DNA of 64,000 nt from a bacterium (GTDB taxonomy: Bacteria; UBP6; UBA1177). A program made the translations under genes and the position numbers. Numbering within the stretch: the stretch's first letter is position 1; every line of letters begins with the position of its first letter. Where the stretch lies: contig JAGCUA010000076.1 in NCBI GenBank assembly GCA_017963125.1, positions 1-64,000 on the forward strand, read 5' to 3'. This document shows, in pieces, positions 16,682-25,641 of the stretch. The notes under the pieces are model-generated. The model was not told the DNA's origin and did no database searches. It saw only the letters and a program-made list of their open reading frames with translations.

Positions 16682-18447
16682 TTTTCGGCAGCAGAATCGA
16701 CCTGTTAAGCAAAATGAAAGAGATGAAGCTCGTTACGGATGTCTCGGTAAACATCGCGGAATTTCTGTGCGGACTCGAAAAAAACCTCAGCGGAGATGAA
16801 AAACAGACTCTCGCCGCAGCTGCAGCCCTTCTTTCCGAATGGGTCTCATCAGGAAGCATCTGCCTTATGAAAGACGACATCAAAACCTTTATTGAAACAA
16901 ACGGAGAAGCTCTTTCAGGCACCGGTTTTCCGGATTGGGAAAAGATCAAAAATATCCTTTCAAAAAGTTCCTGCTGCACTTCAGACCCTGAACACGAGCA
17001 GAGACCTGTCGTCCTTGCGGGAGAGAAGCTCTATTTTTACAAATACTGGCTTTATGAAAATTCTCTTGCCGCAAAAGTGCTGAATTTATCGCACGGAGAA
17101 GGAAAATATGCTAAATACGCAGATAAAATAAAGGCCGTTTTAGACAAACTTTTCAATGAAGATGCAAAAAAATACGGAACAAAAAACATTGAACAGCAGA
17201 AAGCAGCCGAAACCGTCATCGATCACCGCTTTTCGGTCATCACCGGCGGCCCGGGAACGGGAAAAACGACGACTGTCGCAAAAATAATAGCCGGAATTTC
17301 AAGTGTCTGCGAAAAAGCAGTGATAATCCTTGCAGCACCTACCGGCAAAGCGGCAGCACGTATGACCGAATCACTCGTCAGCGAAACGGAAAAAATGGAA
17401 GGATCGAATGCGATAGAAAATGCAGAAATACTCAGAAAAATGAAATCTCTCGAAGGACAGACCCTGCACAGGCTTATGGGCTGGATGTTCGGTAAACCGG
17501 AGAAGAACGCGGAAAATCCGATATACGCCGACCTTATTATCGTTGATGAGGCGAGCATGGTGGATATCGCAATGTTTTCAAACCTGCTGGATGCTGTTTC
17601 CGACAGCACTTCGTTAGTCCTTCTCGGCGACAAGGATCAGCTTGCAAGCGTCGATGCCGGCAATGTCCTCAGCGACATATGCAGCGCAGACGAAGCCGGA
17701 CTTTTCGAGAATAATATCGTAGCCAGACTTACAAAAAGCCACCGGTTCGAAGAACATCCGGCTATCGGCAGATTAGCCAATGCGGTCAACGGTCAGAAAG
17801 ATGCCAAGGAAATCATTAAAATATGCACCGAAGAACAGGATCTTGATTTCACGACAAAAACAGTCGATGAGATCGTCAGAACAGCTGCAAATAATTACGG
17901 ATTTCTTTCAGATACCGGCCTCAAACCGGAGGAAGCTCTCAAAAAACTTAACGATTTCAAAATATTGTGCCCTTCAAAAGAAGACTCTTCCGGAGTCGTA
18001 AAACTCAACGAAGCGATAGAGAAAGATCTCGGCAGAGACAGTTCGGACGTTTTTTACAGCGGACGGCCGATAATGGTTACAAAAAACGACTACGCAAACA
18101 GCGGCCTCGTCAACGGCGACTGCGGTATCATTCTGGGGAAAAGAGCATATTTCAAGACAGACAGCGGAGTGAAATCGTTCCCGATATCAGCTCTGCCGCC
18201 GGTCGAGACTGTCTACGCGATGACGATCCACAAAAGCCAGGGAAGCGAATACAGCTCCGTTCTTGTCGTCATGCCTGAAAACAATATGCCGATGCTGACG
18301 AAAGAGCTGCTATACACCGCGATAACAAGGGCGAAAGAAAAAGTGGAGATAGCTGCGAAAGAGAGCGTTTTGGAATACACTCTCAAAAACTCAGCGGCAA
18401 GGAACAGCGGTTTTAAAGAGGCTTTGGAAAAACTGAAAAAATCATGA
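16678..18447 (+). CDS. recD: Exodeoxyribonuclease V alpha subunit (RecD)
   Basis: The 589-residue superfamily 1 helicase has Walker A TGGPGTGKTTT with Lys196, LAAPTGKAAARM, LIIVDEASMVD, VLLGDKDQLASVDAGNV and AMTIHKSQGSEYSSV. These are standard for RecD, the 5'-3' motor of RecBCD. A non-catalytic N-terminal domain of ~150 residues is present, so it belongs to the RecD rather than the shorter RecD2-like group. The ATG overlaps the recB stop as ATGA, and its own stop overlaps the next gene the same way, so the unit is translationally coupled. Confidence 0.93.
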   Translation: MIFGSRIDLLSKMKEMKLVTDVSVNIAEFLCGLEKNLSGDEKQTLAAAAALLSEWVSSGSICLMKDDIKTFIETNGEALSGTGFPDWEKIKNILSKSSCCTSDPEHEQRPVVLAGEKLYFYKYWLYENSLAAKVLNLSHGEGKYAKYADKIKAVLDKLFNEDAKKYGTKNIEQQKAAETVIDHRFSVITGGPGTGKTTTVAKIIAGISSVCEKAVIILAAPTGKAAARMTESLVSETEKMEGSNAIENAEILRKMKSLEGQTLHRLMGWMFGKPEKNAENPIYADLIIVDEASMVDIAMFSNLLDAVSDSTSLVLLGDKDQLASVDAGNVLSDICSADEAGLFENNIVARLTKSHRFEEHPAIGRLANAVNGQKDAKEIIKICTEEQDLDFTTKTVDEIVRTAANNYGFLSDTGLKPEEALKKLNDFKILCPSKEDSSGVVKLNEAIEKDLGRDSSDVFYSGRPIMVTKNDYANSGLVNGDCGIILGKRAYFKTDSGVKSFPISALPPVETVYAMTIHKSQGSEYSSVLVVMPENNMPMLTKELLYTAITRAKEKVEIAAKESVLEYTLKNSAARNSGFKEALEKLKKS

Positions 18448-19394
18448 AGAGTGCGATTTTCCCAGAAATAGTCTTCAGACAAGAGTTTGCCGGCTTTGCG
18501 GAAGACCCGTTTGTACAGGCATTGGATTTCATTCGCGGAAAAAACAGTGATTTTAAGCGGCAATATGCCGCTACCGAGGCTGCGAACCTGCTTAAATACA
18601 GGGATTTCCGCACGATTTGCGATTCTCTCAACGCTGACGGCATAACACGCTTTATCCCGGTCAAGGGGATGTATGTTTTCAACACGATTTTCGCGAATTA
18701 TCTCGGTTTGAGGCCAATGTCGGACATTGATCTGCTCTTCGCGCCGGATGAATACAAAAAACTGAAAAAATTCCTCGCAAAACACCCAAAATTTCCGGCA
18801 TCTCACGGCGAGCACTCATTTTTAGAACACGGCAGCGAGGCAATGTGTGTGATCTCGGGAAAAACTCTGACTGAACTCCACTCGCGGATAACGACTATGC
18901 CGATAGCGGGGATCATAAATGAAATATTTGAAAATATCGAAGAAATAAGCGATGCCTCCGGCAGCAGGATGTTCGTTCCGAAGACCGAATATGCCGTGAT
19001 CGTCATGCTCATGCACGACTATACTGCATCAAGTCTGCTCAATTTTTCGGTAAGACGGCTTCTTGAGTTTTACATAGTTTTAAGCAATTCCGACTTGAAT
19101 AAAGTTCTCGATATTGCACACAGGTTCGATCTCGACAGGGCTTTGGAGATGCAGCTTTTCATGATTTATACAATGCTTGAAAAAACTTTTTTCCCGCGGA
19201 ACGCTTTCAGGATCTGCGAAGAGTTCGGTTCCATCAAAAAAAGCACAGGAGGGTTTCACGTGAAACATCCGTGGAAAATACACAGAAAGATCTTCCACGG
19301 AAAAACTCTTCCGCTCGGAATGAAAAATTATTTTGCTTCGATGATCCGCGAGACAAAAGCGGGAATGAAATTCATAGAGATCTTTCACAGGTGA
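18444..19394 (+). CDS. Nucleotidyltransferase family protein (NTP_transf_5 type)
   Basis: The 316-residue protein contains KGMYVFNTIFANYLGLRPMSDIDLLF cut into strand, helix and the Asp-x-Asp metal pair of the nucleotidyltransferase fold, as in the 'uncharacterised nucleotidyltransferase' family PF14907. The remaining part is mainly helical (RRLLEFYIVLSNSDLNKVLDIAHR). It overlaps recD by four bases and precedes the large activase by three, so it is embedded in the operon. The substrate is unknown; family members often accompany polysaccharide or peptide biosynthesis genes, which are not present here. Confidence 0.72.
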   Translation: MKSAIFPEIVFRQEFAGFAEDPFVQALDFIRGKNSDFKRQYAATEAANLLKYRDFRTICDSLNADGITRFIPVKGMYVFNTIFANYLGLRPMSDIDLLFAPDEYKKLKKFLAKHPKFPASHGEHSFLEHGSEAMCVISGKTLTELHSRITTMPIAGIINEIFENIEEISDASGSRMFVPKTEYAVIVMLMHDYTASSLLNFSVRRLLEFYIVLSNSDLNKVLDIAHRFDLDRALEMQLFMIYTMLEKTFFPRNAFRICEEFGSIKKSTGGFHVKHPWKIHRKIFHGKTLPLGMKNYFASMIRETKAGMKFIEIFHR

Positions 19395-19397
19395 GAA

Positions 19398-22300
19398 ATG
19401 AAACACTTTTTGGGACTTGATCTGGGCTCGGTCAGCCTTGACTGCGTCATACTCGATGAAAACAAAAATATCGTCTATAAAAGTTACCGCCGGACTAACG
19501 GAAGGCCTTTGAAAGCCGCATCGGAACTTTTTGCCGAAATGGAGCAGACTTGCGGAAATATCGAACTTTCCGGCGTATGCGTGACCGGTTCGGGCAAAGA
19601 ACTCATCGCCGATCAGTTCGGCTTCGATGTCACGAACGAAATAATCGCGCACGCCACCGCTGCATGGACGCTTTATCCCGATGTGAAATACATTTTCGAG
19701 ATCGGCGGTCAGGACTCGAAATTCATAACTGTAGGTAAAAGCAGCAGCGGAAAGCACTACCTCAAAGACCACGCTTTCAACGAACTCTGCGCTGCCGGAA
19801 CGGGCGCATTCCTCGACCAGCAGGCACAGAGACTTGGTCTTACCACGGAAGAACTGGGAAACATCGCTTTTTCGGCAAAAAACGTGCCGAGTGTAGCCGG
19901 AAGATGTTCTGTTTTCGCGAAATCGGACATGATCCACTTGCAGCAGAAAGGGGTCCCGAAAGATGAAATTGCGGCAGGACTCTGTTTTTCACTTGCAAGG
20001 AACTATCTTTCAGCGCTTTGCCGCGGCAAAATACCGGAGCCACCGATACTTTTTCAGGGAGGAGTCGCCGCAAACAAAGGTGTAGTGCGCGCTTTCAGAG
20101 AGATTCTGAATTTAAGCGAAAACGAGCTCATAATTCCCGAAAATTTCGGCGTAATGGGTGCTGTCGGAGCGGCACTTTCAGCTTTTGAAAGCAAAGAAAA
20201 CAGAGAATCATCCCTTTCCGAAATCGCGAAAAACTTCTCTCAAACATTTGATTTTATTGAAGAAAGCGATTTGAGTCCGATAAAATTCGAAAATGTCAGA
20301 GAAATTCAAAAAAATGAAAAACCGAAAGATTCCTCGGAACTTTTTCTGGGAATAGATGTCGGATCGGTCAGCACGAAAGGGGCTCTTCTCGACAAAAACA
20401 GAAACGTGATCGCCTCCGCATACCTTCCTACAGCGGGAAAGCCGGTAGAGGCGGTAGAAAAAGTCGTTGCGGAGATAAAAAAACAGGCTGGAGAAAACGT
20501 TGTTTTTGCTGAAACCGCAGTCACGGGATCAGGCAGACACCTTGCTGCAAAATTTCTGCAAACGTCTGATACTATTGACGAAATATCTGCTCAGTCTATT
20601 TCATGCGGCTACTTTTTCCCTGACTGTGACACGATCATCGAGATCGGCGGGCAGGATTCTAAATTCATAAAAATGGAGAAGGGCGCGATAAGCAATTTCA
20701 AGATGAACAGAGCGTGCGCCGCAGGGACGGGATCGTTTCTGGAAGAGCAGTCGAACCGTCTTAAAATCAGCATAAGAAACGATTTTGCCAAACTTGCATT
20801 CTCATCGCTTCATCCTGTGAGACTCGGCAGCAGATGCACTGTTTTTATGGATTCAGACCTTGTGCACCATCTTCAGCGCGGCGCGAAAACAGAGGATCTC
20901 TGCGCCGGCCTGGCCTATGCGACATGCGAGAACTACATCGAAAAAGTCGTCGGCTCGATGAAAGTCGGAGAAAGCATAGTTTTTCAGGGCGGAGTCGCAA
21001 AAAATAAAGCTGTTGCGGCAGTTTTTGCAAAACTTCTGGAAAAACCTGTGAGCATCCACCCCTACCCTGAAATTTCAGGAGCTATCGGAGCTGCGATTTC
21101 GGCAATGGAAGAGCATTCCGCAGGAAAAAAGGAAAAGGAAAAGACTAAAGCGACCGACGGTTTTGCGATCCGCGAAGAACTGCTTCTTTCCTACCTCAAA
21201 GAATATGAACCGAATGCAGAAACCCCTGACTGCAAAGGGGTCATAGCAATGCCGTTCGCCCTCAATATGACGGAGCATCTGCCTTTCTGGGCTGCATTTT
21301 TCGGTGAACTCAACTACGAACTCGTTCTTTCGCCGAAAACCGATAACGAAATAGTTCAATCGGGGCTTATCCGTGTTCCGGCTGAGTTCTGCTATCCGAT
21401 GAAAGTCCTTTTCGGACACGTCCAAACCCTTTTGGATAAAGGGTATAAGCGTATTTTCATCCCGCATTTACAATTTTTTGCGCCGCCTAAAAAAGGTTTG
21501 CAGTATGCCTGCCCCTACACCCAGGCTGCACCTTACGTCGTCAGGGAGAATCTTGAAACCGAGGCCGAGATCCTGACGCTTCAGTATCCGATCGCGGGAG
21601 AAGAAAAATTCTGGACCGAAAACACAGCGAAAACGCTCGGACTCACCTTTGAAGAAATCGACTGCGCCCTTGCAAAAGCAGGCGCTGCGCAGCGCGAATT
21701 TACGAACAAGTGCATCGCAAAAGGACGAGAGATAATAGAAGAAATCGAAAGAACAAACGGCCGCGGAGTCGTTATCCTGGGCAGACCTTACAACACGACA
21801 GACCGGCACATCAACTTAGATCTGTCGAAAAGGCTGAACGGCTTCGGAATAACGACGATCCCGGCAGATTTTCTTCCCACGGCCGAAGAAAAACTTCCTC
21901 CGATCTGGAGCAGAGTCCGCTGGGGATACGGCAGAAAGCTGATCCAGGCAGCAAGGATCCTGAAAAAGCACAAGAATTTAGGAGCAATAACTGTCACTAA
22001 TTTCGGCTGCGGCCCTGACGCTTTCATCGACCAGTACCTTGAATACGAACTTTCGGATACGCCGCATCTTGTTCTCGAATTTGACGACCACCGCGCCGAA
22101 GCAGGACTTGTGACGAGGATCGAAGCATTCTCGCGCAATTTCAAAATCGCAGAAAAAGAACGCTCGGTCGTTGACGGGATCGACCCCGGGAAACCAAAAA
22201 TTCCGCTTCGCGAATACACCTACTACATTCCGAGTTTCATGGATCACGCCCTTGCGATAAGCGGCGCGCTCAAGGCAAGCGGCTGCAAGGTCGTTCTTCT

Positions 22301-23387
22301 GCCGCCGACAGACGACGAAAGCTGGGAACTCGGGCTGAAATACGCTTACGGCAGAGAGTGTCACCCGTTCATTTCGTTTGTGGGTGATTTGCTCAAAGCA
22401 GCAAAACGGCCCGATTTCGTGCCGGAAAAAGCGTGCTATTTCGGTCCGTCGTATTTCGGTGCATGCCTTCTTCCGCAGTATATCATCGCGATGCACCTTG
22501 TTCTCAGGCGTCTGGGACTTGGCGAAGTCACGATCATGAATATCACCGATGAAACCAACATGAAGGAACTCGGGCCGAAGTATCTTGCGAGAATGGCTCT
22601 CGGGATCTATGCGATCGACCGTTTTTTCAAGTGGAAAACAGAGATAACGCCTTACGAAGCAGAGCCCGGCGGAGTCGAAAAAGTTTACCGCGACGTTCTT
22701 TCAGGGATCGAGAAAGGGCTTGAAACCGGCGGATTTTTCAAAGCGGTCAAACGCGGCGTCAAGGCGATGAAATCGATAAAACTGACTCCGCAGAACGGCA
22801 CGAAACCCAAAATCGGCGTCGTCGGTGACGTTTACACCAGAATAAACGCCCACTCAAACGGAAAACTCTTTGAAAATCTCAAAAACATGGGCTTTGAAGT
22901 ATGGCCGTCCTGCTCGATGATCGATCTCACCTTCATGGCACTTGAACTCAAATCGGACGACTTTTTGAAAGAAGGGAAAAAGGTAAAAAGTTTCCTCGCG
23001 AAAGGAACTTTCCCCGCAGTGAAAATGTGCCGCCACCTCATTGACAGATACTTCCCCGACACGATCAGAACTCCGCAGGAGCGCGACCTCAACTTCATCA
23101 AAAAGACTGTCGGAAAACATATCGACATCACGATCGACCGCGCTCTCACATTGAATTTAAGCCGCATCGGAGAGCTTCACGAAGCCAAAGCCGACGGAAT
23201 TTTGAATGTCATGTGCCACAACTGTATGCTCGGCACCGTCACAGAATCGCTCACCTCGACTTTGAGAAAGGATACCGACGACACACCCATCTGCACACTT
23301 GTTTACGAAGGCTTGAAGTCGACTCACAACAAAAACCGCCTCGAAGCATTCGCCCATCAGGTGAAACAGAAAATTTCTAAAGAATAA
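19398..23387 (+). CDS. Giant CoA-dehydratase activase-related protein: two BadF/BadG/HgdC domains plus DUF2229 and dehydratase-like region
   Basis: The 1329-residue protein begins with two ASKHA ATPase domains (about 1-260 and 313-575). Each has a phosphate loop (GLDLGSVSLDC; GIDVGSVSTKG), IEIGGQDSKF, and a Cys pair at the expected cluster positions: Cys131 in CAAGTGAFL with Cys170, and Cys440 in CAAGTGSFL with Cys480. In HgdC a [4Fe-4S] cluster bridges the dimer through such Cys. A DUF2229-like region (about 610-830: GVIAMPFALNM, IPHLQFFAPP) and a region resembling the 2-hydroxyacyl-CoA dehydratase fold (GRPYNTTDRHINLDL, NFGCGPDAF) follow. Known activators use ATP to push an electron into radical dehydratases. 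No separate dehydratase genes are nearby, so its partner is unknown. It points to anaerobic metabolism. Confidence 0.9.
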   Translation: MKHFLGLDLGSVSLDCVILDENKNIVYKSYRRTNGRPLKAASELFAEMEQTCGNIELSGVCVTGSGKELIADQFGFDVTNEIIAHATAAWTLYPDVKYIFEIGGQDSKFITVGKSSSGKHYLKDHAFNELCAAGTGAFLDQQAQRLGLTTEELGNIAFSAKNVPSVAGRCSVFAKSDMIHLQQKGVPKDEIAAGLCFSLARNYLSALCRGKIPEPPILFQGGVAANKGVVRAFREILNLSENELIIPENFGVMGAVGAALSAFESKENRESSLSEIAKNFSQTFDFIEESDLSPIKFENVREIQKNEKPKDSSELFLGIDVGSVSTKGALLDKNRNVIASAYLPTAGKPVEAVEKVVAEIKKQAGENVVFAETAVTGSGRHLAAKFLQTSDTIDEISAQSISCGYFFPDCDTIIEIGGQDSKFIKMEKGAISNFKMNRACAAGTGSFLEEQSNRLKISIRNDFAKLAFSSLHPVRLGSRCTVFMDSDLVHHLQRGAKTEDLCAGLAYATCENYIEKVVGSMKVGESIVFQGGVAKNKAVAAVFAKLLEKPVSIHPYPEISGAIGAAISAMEEHSAGKKEKEKTKATDGFAIREELLLSYLKEYEPNAETPDCKGVIAMPFALNMTEHLPFWAAFFGELNYELVLSPKTDNEIVQSGLIRVPAEFCYPMKVLFGHVQTLLDKGYKRIFIPHLQFFAPPKKGLQYACPYTQAAPYVVRENLETEAEILTLQYPIAGEEKFWTENTAKTLGLTFEEIDCALAKAGAAQREFTNKCIAKGREIIEEIERTNGRGVVILGRPYNTTDRHINLDLSKRLNGFGITTIPADFLPTAEEKLPPIWSRVRWGYGRKLIQAARILKKHKNLGAITVTNFGCGPDAFIDQYLEYELSDTPHLVLEFDDHRAEAGLVTRIEAFSRNFKIAEKERSVVDGIDPGKPKIPLREYTYYIPSFMDHALAISGALKASGCKVVLLPPTDDESWELGLKYAYGRECHPFISFVGDLLKAAKRPDFVPEKACYFGPSYFGACLLPQYIIAMHLVLRRLGLGEVTIMNITDETNMKELGPKYLARMALGIYAIDRFFKWKTEITPYEAEPGGVEKVYRDVLSGIEKGLETGGFFKAVKRGVKAMKSIKLTPQNGTKPKIGVVGDVYTRINAHSNGKLFENLKNMGFEVWPSCSMIDLTFMALELKSDDFLKEGKKVKSFLAKGTFPAVKMCRHLIDRYFPDTIRTPQERDLNFIKKTVGKHIDITIDRALTLNLSRIGELHEAKADGILNVMCHNCMLGTVTESLTSTLRKDTDDTPICTLVYEGLKSTHNKNRLEAFAHQVKQKISKE

Positions 23388-23411
23388 TTGAAAACGCTGG
23401 TACTTAAAAAC

Positions 23412-23439
23412 TTGCCGTAAATTTAATAAAATATATACT
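23412..23439 (+). promoter_or_regulatory. Putative promoter before the GAF gene
   Basis: TTGCCG (23412-23417), 16 bases, TATACT (23434-23439), 27 bases before the start codon. The same -35 variant TTGCCG is used at 37361. Confidence 0.55.
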
Positions 23440-23465
23440 TCGCCGATTGAACTGACGGAGGTCTC

Positions 23466-24350
23466 ATGAAGAACTTAAAAATCTGCACGGCAATCAGAAA
23501 CAAGGATTTTGAAGATGAAATCATCAAGATCATTCAGGATGCAGGCTGGGTGCATTCGAATGTCAACAGTGACGATATCGTGAACGAACACAGATCGGCA
23601 AATCAGGTCTTCATTGTCGAAGACAACTATTCGCAGATCCTGAATTTAGTCGAATTTCACAATTCGTGCCATCTCAACTTTATTCCGACGGTCGTTCTCT
23701 CCACTCCTGAATCGAAATTCAAGGACTGGGTCAAGGGCGTGAAATATCCTGAAAAATATTTTCACTGCGGCCTGATGAATTTCAGGATGATAGCGACCCA
23801 GACGATCGAAACGATGTCGGCTTTAGCAGAAGCACACAGAAATCTCGTAGTTAAGAAATACAGAGAGGCAGCGACCGATGTATTCAAGAAATCGGCACTC
23901 GATTTCAGATCGTTCCTTTATGAAGTCCTCACAATGAGTCTCGATATACTCTATGCGGAAAGAGGTTCGATCATGCTCCTCAACGAAAAAGGAAACCTTG
24001 TCGTCGAGGCTGCGACTAAAAAAACGATCATCGGCATAGAGATCCCGCCATGCAACGAGAATGTCGCGTGGACAGTCGTCAACACGATGAAACCTATTTT
24101 TGTCGAAAACATAGACGATGATCCAAGGTTCAAAAAATCGGGTTCAGGCTACGCAAAAGACTACTTCATGTCTATTCCGATCTTCCTCAACAAAAAGATC
24201 GCCGGCGTTTTCAACCTTTCCGACAAGATGGTTTCGCTCCTTTTCGACAACAACGACTATGAAAAAGCAAACGAACTTTTGAACGTCCTTGAGCCGTACC
24301 TCTACATAAACAAACTGACTAATTACCTGAGATCATTAAAGAATATATAA
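23466..24350 (+). CDS. GAF-domain protein with response-regulator-like N-terminus
   Basis: The 294-residue protein has a C-terminal GAF domain (about 140-290): SLDILYAERGSIMLLNEKGNLVVEAATK, then PPCNENVAWTVVNTMKPIFVENIDDDPRF and SIPIFLNKKIAGVFNLSDK in successive strands. The first ~120 residues alternate strands and helices (KICTAIRNKDFEDEIIKII, VFIVEDNYSQIL, FIPTVVLSTPE), suggesting a degenerate receiver-like domain. No output domain is seen, so it may bind a ligand and partner another protein. GGAGG is at good spacing. It shares an operon-like run with the following genes. Confidence 0.75.
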   Translation: MKNLKICTAIRNKDFEDEIIKIIQDAGWVHSNVNSDDIVNEHRSANQVFIVEDNYSQILNLVEFHNSCHLNFIPTVVLSTPESKFKDWVKGVKYPEKYFHCGLMNFRMIATQTIETMSALAEAHRNLVVKKYREAATDVFKKSALDFRSFLYEVLTMSLDILYAERGSIMLLNEKGNLVVEAATKKTIIGIEIPPCNENVAWTVVNTMKPIFVENIDDDPRFKKSGSGYAKDYFMSIPIFLNKKIAGVFNLSDKMVSLLFDNNDYEKANELLNVLEPYLYINKLTNYLRSLKNI

Positions 24351-24357
24351 AGCAATA

Positions 24358-25635
24358 ATGTCAAACAAACCGTTGCTTTTAAAAATCGTATCCATTGTCA
24401 CATACCTTACAGCTTTCCTTTCAGTCTGTCTCTTCGTCAATACGCAGATGGTAAAATACGACTACTTCATCTATCTTTACGGCGATTCAACGGCTCCCGG
24501 CTCGAAGGCTCTCGTCAAAGTTCTTTCCCGCGACGGCGAACTCGTCTCGAATCCTGTCGTATTCGTAAACGGGGTAAAACAGCTTTCATCTCTGATCGAT
24601 CTCCGTCCCGACATGAAGGAAATAAAAGTGGTTTTCGGCACTACGGAAGCGGCGTTCCCGTTGAAATACAAAGATGTCGCGGACTACGGTTTCAAGCCGC
24701 AGAAAAAGCTGCGACCGACAAAACAGGAAGCGGAAAAAGCAAAAATCGTGAATGTAGGAAACAGAAAAATTTTCCTTCTTCCCGAAAATTTCAGAGCCGT
24801 ATCGGAATTCGAAACGACAGTAGGCCTGTATTGCACTGAAAACGACAAGCCGTGCACCGACACTTCGATATTTCTCGACGGCTCTCAGCACGAACTGAAC
24901 GGCGGATTCATGAAATTCTCTACCGTTTTCGGCAAAGACCAGGGAGTCAACATCTCCTTTGAAAACGGAGATTCAGGCTATATTCCTATCCCGTATCCGG
25001 GCAAAATGTTCAAATTCTACAAAACGAAGGATTCGCTCACTCTCGCAGCCCTCAGCGATACAAGAAACGTCCATATCGACTGTTTCAACGAAGGGAAATG
25101 GGTCGGCACGGATATCGTTTCGGTCAGCTACGAAGGACTTGTCCTGCCAAAAGTCTATATGCAGTGCGACACTGTTCAGGCAAGCCTCAATTCAGCTTTT
25201 CCAGGAACAATGTCTGCAGTTCTGACAAATGTGAAAACACCGGTCGGAAAGGTCGACGATCCTTACTATTCCGCTTTGTCAAAGGCGTTTCAGCACTTTT
25301 CACCCTCAGCGCAGAGATATTTCACGACTTCCTACAACTCATCGTTTTTCCAGCCTCTTTCGACAATATTTTCGGGTGAAAAACTTGAGAAAGAGTTCAA
25401 TGCGGCGCGTGACAAGGAGCTTTCGGCATACCGGATAATGCTTATAATATCGTCGATCCTCGGTTTTGCCATCTTCGCCTACATCATGTTCAAAAACATA
25501 AAAGTAGTTGAAGACGAAGACGGCGAAGTGATCTCGAACTCACTTGCGAAACAGCGGGCGATCGCGATCTGCGCGCTCACGTTTTTTGCGCTTTTTATAC
25601 TCGGTTTGCTCTATTTTCTTAACAATTTAGCGTAA
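24358..25635 (+). CDS. Conserved-looking membrane protein, unknown function
   Basis: I do not recognise this 425-residue protein. One membrane helix lies at residues 8-27 and two near the C-terminus (about 359-379 and 403-423), separated by a cytoplasmic loop KNIKVVEDEDGEVISNS. Between them is a ~330-residue, probably periplasmic, region rich in strands with one Cys pair (YCTENDKPC). It starts seven bases after the GAF gene and ends six bases before mutL, so it is probably co-transcribed with both. No SD-like sequence stands out before its ATG. Confidence 0.7.
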   Translation: MSNKPLLLKIVSIVTYLTAFLSVCLFVNTQMVKYDYFIYLYGDSTAPGSKALVKVLSRDGELVSNPVVFVNGVKQLSSLIDLRPDMKEIKVVFGTTEAAFPLKYKDVADYGFKPQKKLRPTKQEAEKAKIVNVGNRKIFLLPENFRAVSEFETTVGLYCTENDKPCTDTSIFLDGSQHELNGGFMKFSTVFGKDQGVNISFENGDSGYIPIPYPGKMFKFYKTKDSLTLAALSDTRNVHIDCFNEGKWVGTDIVSVSYEGLVLPKVYMQCDTVQASLNSAFPGTMSAVLTNVKTPVGKVDDPYYSALSKAFQHFSPSAQRYFTTSYNSSFFQPLSTIFSGEKLEKEFNAARDKELSAYRIMLIISSILGFAIFAYIMFKNIKVVEDEDGEVISNSLAKQRAIAICALTFFALFILGLLYFLNNLA

Positions 25636-25641
25636 CGGATC

